Assembly: GCF_016756495.1 (NCBI RefSeq)
Contig: NZ_AP023243.1
Location: 6,328,501-6,392,500 of the forward strand
Direction of reading: 5' to 3'
Origin: Mesorhizobium sp. 113-3-3
GTDB lineage: Bacteria; Pseudomonadota; Alphaproteobacteria; Rhizobiales; Rhizobiaceae
Length of the DNA stretch: 64,000 nucleotides
Shown here piece after piece: positions 8,565 to 18,500 of the stretch. The notes beneath the pieces were generated by a model. It was not told the origin of the DNA, did not search any database, and was given only the letters and a program-made list of their open reading frames with translations. Positions within the stretch are counted from its first letter, which is position 1, and each line of letters opens with the position of its first letter. A program made the position numbers and the translations under genes.

Positions 8565-10013
8565 ATGAATACGACAAGCATCTCGACTATGGGCAAGCGC
8601 CTTGGTCTTTTGATGGCGGCTACGATGCTGAGCTGCGCAAGTGCGAGTGCACTTACGCTCAAGGAAGCGATGGCGGTTGCCGTCGAATCCAATCCTGAAA
8701 TCGGCCAGGCCATAGAAAATCGCGAAGCAATCGAGTTCGAATTGCGCCAGGCGAAAGGGCTTTATCTCCCCAGTGTCGACCTGGAGGCGTCAGCAGGGGC
8801 TCGCCGCCTCGACAACTCGTCGCGACGCGCACTCGGCATAGAGCACGACGCGCTTTATCCGGCGGAAACCGATCTGACGGTTTCGCAAACGCTCTATGAC
8901 AACGGCGCAAGGCGGGCCGAATTGAACCGCCAGGCCTCGCGCGTCGACGGCGCGTCGTTTCGTGTGCTGGAGCGGTCTGAATTCATCGGGCTCTCGGTTG
9001 TCCAGGACTATCTCGAATACATGCTTCAGGCTTCGATCGTGGTTGAGGCGAAGAAAAACCTGGGCTTCCACCAGGCAATCCTGCACGACATCCAGGAAGG
9101 CATTGCCGGCGGCGGGTTGAACGAGGCCGACCGGCAACAGGCCGAAGAGCGCCTGTTCGCGGCCAAAGCCCGCATGCAGGAAGCCTCGGAGGAACTGGAG
9201 GCCTCGAGGATCCGGTTCTTCAAGACAGTCGGGAAGCCGCTGACCAATGCATCGAGGCCGGCCGATGTTTCCGGCGCGCTGCCGAGGTCGCTGGACGATG
9301 CGATCGGCCTGGCGCGGGAGAGCAATCCGCGCGTCCATATGGCCAACAGCGATATCGCCGCCGCCGCCTCGCTGGTGGACGCGGCCCGTGCGAAATACGG
9401 CCCCTCGATCGTCGCCGAAGGCGTCGCCCGGGCCGGGTATGACATCGACGGCGACAATGGCGACACATCCGACCTGCAGGCGCGCCTGGTGCTGCGGTGG
9501 AACCTGTACCGGGGCGGCATCGACAAGGCCAATGAGCAGGAACAGATCCGTCGCACCAGCGAGCAGCGGCTTGCGCAGCACCAGGTGCTGCGGGAAATCG
9601 AAGAAGCCGTTCGCACGTCGTGGGATCGCCGCTTCCGGCAAGCCGATCTGGCAAAGACGCTGAGACTGCAGGCCGCTTCCAACGAGAAGCTGGTCGCGTC
9701 CTATCGCGAGCAATTCAAGGTCGGGCAGCGCTCGCTGCTCGATGTGCTGGATGCGCAGAATACGCGGTTCAACACGGCGACACTGGCCGACACCGCATCC
9801 TACGCCTCTCTCTTTGCCCAATATCGGCTTCTCGCGGCCACCGGGCAGTTGCTGAAAACGATGGACATCCGCCCGCCAAAGCAGGCTGCGGCCTACGCTC
9901 GGACCGAGTTCGACGCACCGGAAACGGCCGACACGGAAACCTATGCGCGCACGCCGTCGGAACAGAAGAACGACCTGCCATTCGATATCCTGGCACCGGT
10001 CAGGAAAAAGTAG
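8565..10013 (+). CDS. TolC-family outer membrane protein of a type I secretion system
   Basis: 482 residues with a signal peptide (about residues 8-28, ending ASA). The body shows the two-fold repeated outer-membrane efflux protein architecture with long amphipathic helices. Examples are NPEIGQAIENREAIEFELRQAKGLYLPSVDL and, in the second half, QFKVGQRSLLDVLDAQNTRFN, both quoted in part for their family pattern. It should form the outer-membrane channel for the adhesin encoded downstream. The ABC exporter follows after 40 bp in the same direction. Confidence 0.88.
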   Translation: MNTTSISTMGKRLGLLMAATMLSCASASALTLKEAMAVAVESNPEIGQAIENREAIEFELRQAKGLYLPSVDLEASAGARRLDNSSRRALGIEHDALYPAETDLTVSQTLYDNGARRAELNRQASRVDGASFRVLERSEFIGLSVVQDYLEYMLQASIVVEAKKNLGFHQAILHDIQEGIAGGGLNEADRQQAEERLFAAKARMQEASEELEASRIRFFKTVGKPLTNASRPADVSGALPRSLDDAIGLARESNPRVHMANSDIAAAASLVDAARAKYGPSIVAEGVARAGYDIDGDNGDTSDLQARLVLRWNLYRGGIDKANEQEQIRRTSEQRLAQHQVLREIEEAVRTSWDRRFRQADLAKTLRLQAASNEKLVASYREQFKVGQRSLLDVLDAQNTRFNTATLADTASYASLFAQYRLLAATGQLLKTMDIRPPKQAAAYARTEFDAPETADTETYARTPSEQKNDLPFDILAPVRKK

Positions 10014-10053
10014 GCGGATGTAAGGACCGATCGAAAGTCCCTAAGGGCGGATC

Positions 10054-12186
10054 GTGAACCAGCAACCCAACATCCTCTCCCCGAAGGAGGCGTTCAAGGC
10101 CTGCTTCTCGGCCGTTGCCGGATATCTCGGCAGGCCGAGCGCGCAAACGGTGCTGTTCGCCGGCGTGCCGCTGTCGGACACGCGCATCGACATCGACGCC
10201 ATCAGGCATATTGCCGAGCGCATCGGCCTTGAAATCACCGAATTCAGCCATCGCGAGTTTCTTCGGGGACGCATCGACCTCCCGGCAATCGTGTTTCGCG
10301 TCAGTCAATTGCCGGTTGCCCTGCTGGCCGAAACCGAGGACGGCGCATTCACCACCGCTCCCCAGGAAGACGGCCGCGTAACCATCACGAAATCCGAACT
10401 GGCCGCCAGCACCATCAGTGGCGGCGTTTCCTTCTCGATAACATATGCCAACGCCGCCGAAGGGATGAACGTCGGTTCGGCGCCGAAGATCGAGCGGCGG
10501 CATTGGCTGACGGGAACGATGGGCCCGTTCTGGCGCACCTATTCGAAGGTTATCCTGGCGGCGATCTTCATCAACATGCTGGCCATCGCCTCGCCGATCT
10601 TCACCATGAACGTCTATGACAGGATCTTGCCAAACAAGGCGATATCGACGCTGTGGGTGCTGTCGATCGGCATCGGCGCGGTCATCCTGTTCGACCTGCT
10701 CCTGAAAACCGCCAGAGCGTCCCTCATCGACTATGCCGGGCGCAAGGCGGATCTGCGCATTTCCTATTTGCTGTTCGAGAAAGTGCTGAACTCGTCGCTG
10801 TCGGCACGGCCAGGCTCGACGGGCGAATACGCAAATCGGGTGACGCAGTATGAGTTCGTGCGCGAATTCTTCACGTCGAACACCATCAGCGTGTTTATCG
10901 ACACCGCCTTCGTGTTCGTCTTTCTCCTGGTCATCTATGCGATCGGCGGATGGCTGGTCATCATACCGGCGCTCGCCTTCGTGGCTTCCGTGGTCGTCGG
11001 GCTGATCACGCAGCGGCGCATCGGCAAGCGTGTCGCGGCCTCCATGAACGAGGCCTCGCAACGGCAGGCCCTGCTGGTCGAATCCATCTCAACGCTGGAA
11101 ACGATCAAGTCGCTGCGCGCCGAGGCGTATCTGTTGCGAAAATGGGGAGAGCATTCCAAGAATGCGTCCAATACATCCGAGAAGATCAAGCAGCTTTCGG
11201 CGGCCGCCGGCAATATAACGCAGGCCATCCAGCAGCTGGTCACCGTCGCTCTGATCGTGGCCGGCGCTTATGCCTTCTCGGAAGGACACGTCTCCACCGG
11301 AGCTATCATCGGCACGGTCATGCTGGCCAGCCGGGCCGTGTCTCCACTCGGCCAGATCGCCATCACCTTGTCCAGGCTTCGCCAGGCCATGCTCTCGTTG
11401 CGCATGGTGAACTCGATCATGGCGCAGCCGGAGGATCGCCCGGATACGGTGGGTTTCGTCAACCGGCCCATTCGCAGCGGCGCCATGGCGTTCAGGAATG
11501 TCGGCTTTGTCTATCCGGGCTCCGAGAACGAGGTCCTGACCGGCCTGAATTTCTCGGTGAAACCAGGTGAGCGCATCGGCATCATCGGCCGAATAGGTTC
11601 GGGGAAGACAACGATGGGCCGGCTGATCGGCAGGCTGTTCCTGCCGACATCGGGCGAGTTGCTGCTGGACGGGATCGACATCCGCCAATACCACCCTTCG
11701 GAGGTTCGCGCCGCGGTCGGGATCGTCGCGCAGGCCAACGATCTGTTTTCGGGCACCATCAAGGAGAACCTCCTGATGGCATGTCCGGAGGCGACCGATG
11801 AGCAGATCGTCGAAGCGGCCAAGGCTGCCGGCGTCGACGATTTCGTCTCCCGCCACCCGCGTGGCTACGACATGAATGTCGGCGAGCGCGGCACCAATCT
11901 CTCGGGCGGCCAGAGGCAGACGATGGCGATTGCCCGCCTGTTGCTGACCAGACCGAAAATCGTCTTCCTGGACGAGCCTTCGGGTTCGATGGACCTGGCG
12001 TCCGAGCGGCAACTGATCAAGCAGCTCAAAGTGGCTTTCGACCGGAACACGACGCTGATCGTTTCGACGCACCGCTTCAGCATGCTCGAACTGGCCGACC
12101 GCCTTATCGTCATCGAGCAAGGCAGGATCGTTGCCGATGGACCAAAGGATCAAGTGATACAGGCGCTGCAGAAAACAAGCGCCTGA
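10054..12186 (+). CDS. Type I secretion ABC exporter with degenerate C39 domain (LapB/HlyB-like)
   Basis: 710 residues from GTG 10054 (AAGGGCGG upstream). Residues 1-135 form a C39-peptidase-like domain without a catalytic Cys block, as in LapB/HlyB exporters that do not cleave their substrate. Six membrane segments lie at about 160-440. The C-terminal ATPase has Walker A GRIGSGKTT, signature LSGGQ and Walker B IVFLDEP. It moves the adhesin across the inner membrane together with the adaptor encoded next. The gene sits between the TolC-like and HlyD-like genes, the usual order for adhesin-type T1SS. Confidence 0.92.
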   Translation: MNQQPNILSPKEAFKACFSAVAGYLGRPSAQTVLFAGVPLSDTRIDIDAIRHIAERIGLEITEFSHREFLRGRIDLPAIVFRVSQLPVALLAETEDGAFTTAPQEDGRVTITKSELAASTISGGVSFSITYANAAEGMNVGSAPKIERRHWLTGTMGPFWRTYSKVILAAIFINMLAIASPIFTMNVYDRILPNKAISTLWVLSIGIGAVILFDLLLKTARASLIDYAGRKADLRISYLLFEKVLNSSLSARPGSTGEYANRVTQYEFVREFFTSNTISVFIDTAFVFVFLLVIYAIGGWLVIIPALAFVASVVVGLITQRRIGKRVAASMNEASQRQALLVESISTLETIKSLRAEAYLLRKWGEHSKNASNTSEKIKQLSAAAGNITQAIQQLVTVALIVAGAYAFSEGHVSTGAIIGTVMLASRAVSPLGQIAITLSRLRQAMLSLRMVNSIMAQPEDRPDTVGFVNRPIRSGAMAFRNVGFVYPGSENEVLTGLNFSVKPGERIGIIGRIGSGKTTMGRLIGRLFLPTSGELLLDGIDIRQYHPSEVRAAVGIVAQANDLFSGTIKENLLMACPEATDEQIVEAAKAAGVDDFVSRHPRGYDMNVGERGTNLSGGQRQTMAIARLLLTRPKIVFLDEPSGSMDLASERQLIKQLKVAFDRNTTLIVSTHRFSMLELADRLIVIEQGRIVADGPKDQVIQALQKTSA

Positions 12187-12201
12187 GAAACAGACTTATT
12201 G

Positions 12202-12218
12202 AACGCATTCAATGCGTT
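12202..12218 (+). promoter_or_regulatory. Small intergenic hairpin between exporter and adaptor
   Basis: AACGCAT, TCA, ATGCGTT: a 7-bp stem with a 3-nt loop in the 45 bp between the two genes. It could tune relative expression or mRNA stability. No T-run follows. Confidence 0.25.
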
Positions 12219-12231
12219 GGGGTTGTAGGAC

Positions 12232-13521
12232 ATGCTTGCAAGGGAAGACCGGCCGCCGCTTTTCGCGTCGGCGTCCTTGTTCATCATAGGGGCACTCTTT
12301 GTGTCTTCCGTCGCCTGGGCGTCCTTTGCCGAGGTCGACGAAATCGCGCGCGGCGACGGCAAGGTCATACCGGCTTCCAAGACCCAGATCATCCAGGCCA
12401 GCGAGCCGGGCGTCGTTCAGGAAATTGCCGTGAAGATCGGGCAGATCGTCAAGAAGAACGACCTCATCATCCGCCTCGACAACACCATGAACACGTCCAG
12501 CCTCGGCGAGCAGCAGGCCAAGGCACGGGCCCTCGAGACGCGCATTGCGCGGCTGAAATTCGAGCAGACCGGCAATATCGACGGTCCATTTCCCTGTCCG
12601 CCCGAAATCCAGAAGGTTGCGCCGGAAATCTGCGACAACGAGCAGAAGCTGCTCGTTGCGCGCCGTGACAACTTCCAGGTCAAGCTGTCGGTCCTCAAAT
12701 CGCGTCTCGATCAGCGCCTGAACGAACTGGACGAAGCCAACGCCAATCTCGATCGCCTCACCAAAAACCTCGAAGTCAGCGACCGGGAAACGGCGCTGGT
12801 CGAATCCATGGTCAAGAAGGGGCTGATGGCCAGGACCGAGCAGATCCGCGTCGAGCGGGAGCAGACCGAACTGCATGGGCAGTTGAACCTCGCCGGCGAA
12901 ACCATCAAGAAAGCCAAGGGGGCCATCACCGAAGCCCAGCTTCAAGTCAACGAGCTCGGCCTGCAGCTGCAACAGGAAGCGCTGAGCGACCTGACGCAGG
13001 CACTGGCCGATCTTTCGGTGGTCGATGAGACCATACGCGGCGCCACCGACAAGGTGGCGCGCACGGACATCCGTTCGCCTGTCGACGGTATCGTCAACAC
13101 GCTCGACATCAACACGGTCGGCGCCTTCGTGCAGCCAGGCGCGGTCGTGGCCGGCATCGTGCCCACATCCGAGACGCTGCTGGTCGAAGCGCGGGTTTCA
13201 CCGCGCGACGTCGCCTTCATCCGGCCGGACCAGGACGCGCTGATCAAGATAACCGCCTATGATTTCTCGATCTTCGGCGGCATCGAGGGCAAGGTCTCCA
13301 ACATCACCGCCGACAGCCTGGTCGACCAGAAGACGGGCGAGCCCTACTACCAGGTACGCGTCGCAACCGAGAGGTCGACGCTGACACGGGACGGCAAGAC
13401 CTATTCGATCATCCCCGGCATGATCTGTTCGGTCGACATCAAGACCGGACGCAAAACCATCCTCACCTATCTGTTGAAGCCGATCAACAAGGCACGGGAG
13501 GAGGCAATGAGTGAACGATAG
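12232..13521 (+). CDS. HlyD-family periplasmic adaptor of the type I secretion system
   Basis: 429 residues. A short cytoplasmic head and one membrane anchor (about residues 15-35) precede a split lipoyl domain (GDGKVIPASKTQIIQASEPG, then TDIRSPVDGIVNTLDINTVG). Between them lies a long coiled-coil hairpin (about 90-270), and a beta-barrel domain follows, the standard membrane fusion protein plan. It bridges the exporter and the TolC-like channel. The last codons overlap the next gene, which starts with GTG 13511. Confidence 0.9.
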   Translation: MLAREDRPPLFASASLFIIGALFVSSVAWASFAEVDEIARGDGKVIPASKTQIIQASEPGVVQEIAVKIGQIVKKNDLIIRLDNTMNTSSLGEQQAKARALETRIARLKFEQTGNIDGPFPCPPEIQKVAPEICDNEQKLLVARRDNFQVKLSVLKSRLDQRLNELDEANANLDRLTKNLEVSDRETALVESMVKKGLMARTEQIRVEREQTELHGQLNLAGETIKKAKGAITEAQLQVNELGLQLQQEALSDLTQALADLSVVDETIRGATDKVARTDIRSPVDGIVNTLDINTVGAFVQPGAVVAGIVPTSETLLVEARVSPRDVAFIRPDQDALIKITAYDFSIFGGIEGKVSNITADSLVDQKTGEPYYQVRVATERSTLTRDGKTYSIIPGMICSVDIKTGRKTILTYLLKPINKAREEAMSER

Positions 13522-14152
13522 CGTCACCTCTCCCGCCGCCGATCGCGAGCGGCTGCTGCCACCCATGGCGACAGAGGATTTCGGGCTGGAATTCCGGGTT
13601 GTGGCGCGTGGCGGCACGCGACGCGGCATTCGTCTGGAGCGGGCGTTCTGGACCACGCTGAAGCAGATGGCCGAAAGCCGCAAATGCACGATCGGCATGC
13701 TGATCGACGAGATCGCCGAAAGCCACGCCCACACAGGAAACCTGACATCGGCAATCCGGGTGGCCTGCATGCGCGGACTGGCCGACGAAAACCAGACCTT
13801 GCGAAGGCTTGCATCGATCAAGACGATCAATGCCATTCTGGTCGCCTGTCCGTCACCGGCCTTTGCGCTCTCGTCGTCGAAAAGGATCCTGACCTTCAAC
13901 GCGCCGTTCCAACAGCTGGTCAGGCGGCAATTGCCGGTCGCCCCAAGCGAAGATGCGCGCCACGACCTGAAGCTTGCCCTGGATCTCAATGTCGCCGACA
14001 TTTTCGCGCGGCTCGACGCCAATGGCGAAACGCCGGTCGCCACCGGTTTCGTCATCGGCGCCGGCGACCGCCGCTACCGGGGGCAGTTGAACGCGGTGCG
14101 GGCGCCGGTGCTCGAGCCGGAGCTGCTGATGGCATTCGTTTTCGGCGGCTGA
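13511..14152 (+). CDS. Ribbon-helix-helix protein with PAS-like C-terminus
   Basis: 213 residues from GTG 13511, overlapping the adaptor stop by 11 bp. Residues about 33-90 match the RHH_4 pattern (RRGIRLERAFWTTLKQMAE, IDEIAES, NLTSAIRVACM), a DNA-binding ribbon-helix-helix domain. Residues about 100-200 look like a small PAS-like sensor fold (NAILVACPSPAFALSSSKRI is the PAS-like entry). Its position as the last gene of the secretion operon suggests a regulator of the adhesin or of the operon itself. The PAS assignment is weaker than the RHH one. Confidence 0.65.
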   Translation: MNDSVTSPAADRERLLPPMATEDFGLEFRVVARGGTRRGIRLERAFWTTLKQMAESRKCTIGMLIDEIAESHAHTGNLTSAIRVACMRGLADENQTLRRLASIKTINAILVACPSPAFALSSSKRILTFNAPFQQLVRRQLPVAPSEDARHDLKLALDLNVADIFARLDANGETPVATGFVIGAGDRRYRGQLNAVRAPVLEPELLMAFVFGG

Positions 14153-14235
14153 TTCATTCGCCCGAAAGCGACCGCTGCGAGACGACAAGAGAGCGAAGGC
14201 GTCCCGAACCGGCCGCTTCGCCTGTCTCGGGAATG

Positions 14236-15180
14236 CTATGGCTGCAGGCCCTCGCCGGGCGCGACCGTCGCAAGTCCGCCCTTGATATCGGCGACCTGGG
14301 CCGCACCGGGTCTGGTGCCGTGGATCCACGCGCGGTCGGTGCTGAACGAATACAATGGCACGTAGTCGGGAAGATCGCTGTCGCGCGAGACGACGTTGCT
14401 CAGGCTGTCCAGAATGAAGACACCGCTGCCGGTGCTGACGGACAACACGGCATGAAAGAAACCGCGCTTGCGGTCCTGCAGGACGACGAGCGACATGCTC
14501 TGCGCCGGAATGCCGGCACGCAGCAGCGCCGCCATCTTGAGAATGGCGAAATCCTCGCAGTCGCCCGCCCGATGCTCGAGAATTTCGGAAGGCTTGGCCC
14601 AGTAGTCGAGCTTGCCGTAAACCACGCTGTCCTTCCTGTAGGCGATCGCGTGATTTACACTTGAGTTGATGAAGGACAGCTTGTCGACAAACCGCTTGTC
14701 CTTGGCGGCATTGACGATCGCGGTGAAGATGCTGTTCTTGCCGTCGCACGCAGTGCCCGCGGAACAGTCGACGATCGCCTTGTAAACCGGCGCCCAACGC
14801 GCGGAAACCGGAAAATTGTGCATGGACAGCGCGACCGATCCGAACACGCCGGGGATAATCGACGCCGTCTGGACGGGATCGATCCCGGCATTGCCTTGCG
14901 CCATCGAAGAGCCGGTTTCCTGATCGACGGCAGCAGGACCGTAGCTGTCGAGAACCATGCCGATCCTGTAGGCCGAGGCCGGCTGCCAGGGCCGCGGCCG
15001 CAACAGCGAAATGCCACCGAGGGCAGGAGGCGTTTCGACCTTCGCCAGCAGCGGATCGACACGCTCGGCGCCCGTTGGGAAAGTGCTCGCGGACGATGGC
15101 TGCGGCAGGCCCATAATGCCGATTGCCAGCAGCAGCGCTTTGAGCCCGGTTGCCCCCAGGGCAGATTTTTCTTTTGTCAT
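14236..15180 (-). CDS. LapG-like periplasmic transglutaminase-type cysteine protease
   Basis: 314 residues from ATG 15180, preceded by AAAGGTGG; a GTG at 15189 is a poorer start. An N-terminal signal peptide (about residues 10-32) exports it. The bacterial transglutaminase-like cysteine protease triad is intact: Cys208 in AGDCEDFA, His243 in FFHAVL, Asp258 in ILDSLSN. LapG proteins release LapA-type adhesins by cutting near the N-terminal retention module. It is convergent with the secretion operon and divergent from the adhesin gene, both fitting that job. Confidence 0.85.
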   Translation of the reverse strand: MTKEKSALGATGLKALLLAIGIMGLPQPSSASTFPTGAERVDPLLAKVETPPALGGISLLRPRPWQPASAYRIGMVLDSYGPAAVDQETGSSMAQGNAGIDPVQTASIIPGVFGSVALSMHNFPVSARWAPVYKAIVDCSAGTACDGKNSIFTAIVNAAKDKRFVDKLSFINSSVNHAIAYRKDSVVYGKLDYWAKPSEILEHRAGDCEDFAILKMAALLRAGIPAQSMSLVVLQDRKRGFFHAVLSVSTGSGVFILDSLSNVVSRDSDLPDYVPLYSFSTDRAWIHGTRPGAAQVADIKGGLATVAPGEGLQP

Positions 15181-15502
15181 AACGCCCACCTTTGACTGTG
15201 GACGCTACCAATCTCGTCTCAAATTATTGGAAAGGAAGGTGGATAAGGTTCCTGTACTTCATGCCGTCTGTTTTGTGTAAAATTTTATACAAGTTTATAC
15301 TTCTGTTTACCAAGCGATCACAGCCTGGGGCCGCCAAAAGGACCGCAGACCGGCCAATGTATATGGGGTTATATGTTTCGAGTTTACCACGCATAAAAAA
15401 TGCCGAAGCCCGCATATCAGAATATATGAAACAGATTGCGGGACGGTTGCAAAGTAGAAGTGGTCCCTGTCTCTTTCCGGGAAATGCCGGAGGGGTTTGG
15501 CT
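15181..15502. promoter_or_regulatory. AT-rich divergent control region of protease and adhesin
   Basis: 322 bp with no gene, clearly AT-richer than the genes around it. It contains an imperfect dyad (TGTAAAATTTTATACA, 15276-15291), two copies of TTTATAC (15284 and 15294) and repeated TATATG words near 15360-15430. GGAGGGG at 15489-15495 is the ribosome binding site of the adhesin ATG at 15503. Promoters for both directions should lie here. Rhizobial MucR/Ros-type regulators prefer such AT-rich DNA, but this is an inference. Confidence 0.5.
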
Positions 15503-18500
15503 ATGACCACCAGTAACGATTTGGACACCGTCTCTCATTCATGGGACGAGCACTCTGAACATAACGGCCTGCAGGCGCAGATTCAGGTCGCGGAGGCCTC
15601 TGCACAAAAGCCGGCCCCGGCGGCCGCCGAACCGGTTCCCGTCGATGTCGGCAGCGGCACGCCCGTCAAACCGGAAGCGCCCGCGGAGGCGAAGGCACCG
15701 GCGGCAACGGCACCGCATGAATATGTGGCCGACGCCAGCAATGTGGTGAAACTTCCCGCCAATGTCTCGATCGACAACATCAAGGTCGACGGCCATAACC
15801 TCGTGCTCGAGCAGGCGGACGGTTCTGTGATCGTCATCAAGGATGGCGCCCTCAACGTGCCGACCTTCATCATCGGCGATGTCGAAGTGCCGCGCGTTGC
15901 CTTGATCGCGGCGTTGGAAGCAAGCCATGTCGATGTCGCTTTTGGCGCCGATGGATCGATCTCGGCAGGCCCCGGCGGTTCACCCGCGAGTGCCGGCGGA
16001 GACTTCTCGGTTCCCCCCGGCGGCATCGGCGACGGGTTCGGCCTGTCGGCGCTTTTGCCGCCGACGGATCTGGCGTTCGGCCAGCCGGAACATCGCGAAC
16101 TGTTCCCGTCCCTGATCGACAGGCCGGTTTCGGTTGTGGCCACGTCATTGCTCACGCCGGACCAGGCGGCCAGTGAAACCGGCCTCAACGGCGGCCCGTC
16201 GCAGTCGCCGGGCAGCGACGCGCCGAGCAACGCGGAAACCTCCGGCGTCGGATCGATCACTGTCGACGCGCCGGATGGAATCGGGTCAATCGTCATCAAC
16301 GGCGTCGCCGTCACCGCCGCCGGCCAGCAGATTCCAGGGCAGTTCGGCTACATCACGATCCTTTCCTTCGATCCCAACACCGGCCACATCGACTACGATT
16401 ATACGGTCACCCAGTCGGTCACTCATCCGGATCAGACAACCGGATTTGATCCCAACGACACGGTTCCCGACAATTTCAGCGTCACGGTTACGGATGTTGA
16501 CGGCGATTCGGCCAGCACCACCTTTGCCGTCGCTATCGTCGACGACGTGCCGACGGCGGTTGCCGATACGGACAGCATCACGGAAGGCGGCACGGTAAAC
16601 GGCAACGTGATTGCCGGGCTTGGCAGCGACGGCAATCCGGCTGGCGCCGACACCAAGGGCGCCGACGGCGCCTCGGTGAGTGGCGTCACGGGCGCCGGGG
16701 CAACGACGGTGGTGGGCGGCGATTTCCATGTCGTTGGCCAGTACGGCACGCTGACGCTGAGCCCGGACGGGACCTACAGCTACGTTGCCAATGCCAACAT
16801 CAACAACGCTTCGCCGGTGACGGACACGTTCACCTACACGCTGAAGGACGGCGACGGCGACACCTCGCAGACGACGCTGAAGATCACCATCAGCGACGGG
16901 ATTGACCCATCGGTGCTGACCAACGCGGTCATCACGGTGGACGAGGCAGGGCTCGGCACCGTCAATGCGACCGGCAGCGCTGCCGCGACCAATGTCGAGG
17001 ACGGCAGTGGAACGGTATCGTTCCATGCCGGTTCAGACAATATTACCGGGGTCGCGTTCACGTCGGTTGCCGGCATCACGGCTGATGTCAACGGAGTTGC
17101 CGGCGCCGATATCGTCTGGACACTGGTTGGCCCGACGCAGATCACCGGTTCGATCAACGGCGTCGATGCCATCCATATCGACCTGGTCGCGTCGTCGCTG
17201 CCGATCCTGGCGGGCACAGACGGGTCCGCCACCGTCAATGTGACGCTGCTCGACAACTTCCCGCATCCTGACGCGGGTGGGCAGAACGTCATCAACCTGA
17301 CCGGCATCAATGTGGTCGCCACCGATACGGATGGCAGCCAGGCGAGCGCAACGGTACAGATCAACGTCGTCGACGATGTGCCGACGGCCCACGATGACGG
17401 CCCCTACGCGGTCGTCGAGGACGGCGTCAGCACGGTCTCGGGCGATGTGCTTGCCAATGACGCCTCGGGCGCCGATGCCCCCAAGGGCTTCGTGGCCTGG
17501 TCGGGAAGCGACGCGGCGACGATCGCCACGCTCAACACCTACGGCTCGCTGACGCAAGGCGCCAACGGCAGCTGGAGCTACGTGCTCGACAACTCCAAGG
17601 CGGCAACCCAGGCGCTGACCTCGGGCAGCCATCTGAGCTACGACCTGCATTACACGATGACGGACGCCGACGGTGACACCTCGCCGGCAACGCTGACCAT
17701 CACCATCACCGGCACCGACGACACCGCAACCGTGACGACGGCACACGCCCAGGGACCGGACAACACGGTCTATGAGGCAGGCCTCAACCCGAACGGTTCG
17801 GACGCGGCCTCCAGCAGCGAGACCAGCACCGGTTCCTTCGCCATCTCGGCGACCGACGGCATCCAGAACATCGTCATCGGTGGCACCACCTACACCATGG
17901 CCGAGATCCAGGGCTTCAACGGCACCCAGACCATCAACACCGGCGAAGGCGTGCTCACGCTCACCGGCTACACCGGCGACGCCCATTCGGGCACGGTGGC
18001 CTACAGCTACACGCTGAGCGCAACCATCGACAATGACAGCAAGGTGCCGACCGGCAACGACAGCGTCAACGGTTCCGGCTTCAACGACAGCGTCGCGCTC
18101 ACCGTCAACGGCGTCGGCGGCACCACCGCCAGCGACAATCTCATCGTCCATGTCGTCGACGACGTGCCGACGGCCCACGATGACGGCCCCTACGCGGTCG
18201 TCGAGGACGGCGTCAGCACGGTCTCGGGCGATGTGCTTGCCAATGACGCCTCCGGCGCCGATGCCCCCAAGGGCTTCGTGGCCTGGTCGGGAAGCGACGC
18301 GGCGACGATCGCCACGCTCAACACCTACGGCTCGCTGACGCAAGGCGCCAACGGCAGCTGGAGCTACGTGCTCGACAACTCCAAGGCGGCAACCCAGGCG
18401 CTGACCTCGGGCAGCCATCTGAGCTACGACCTGCATTACACGATGACGGACGCCGACGGTGACACCTCGCCGGCAACGCTGACCATCACCATCACCGGCA

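Noticed and set aside
15497..15502. TTG as start of the adhesin
   Set aside because: ATG 15503 has better spacing from GGAGGGG and differs by two codons only.
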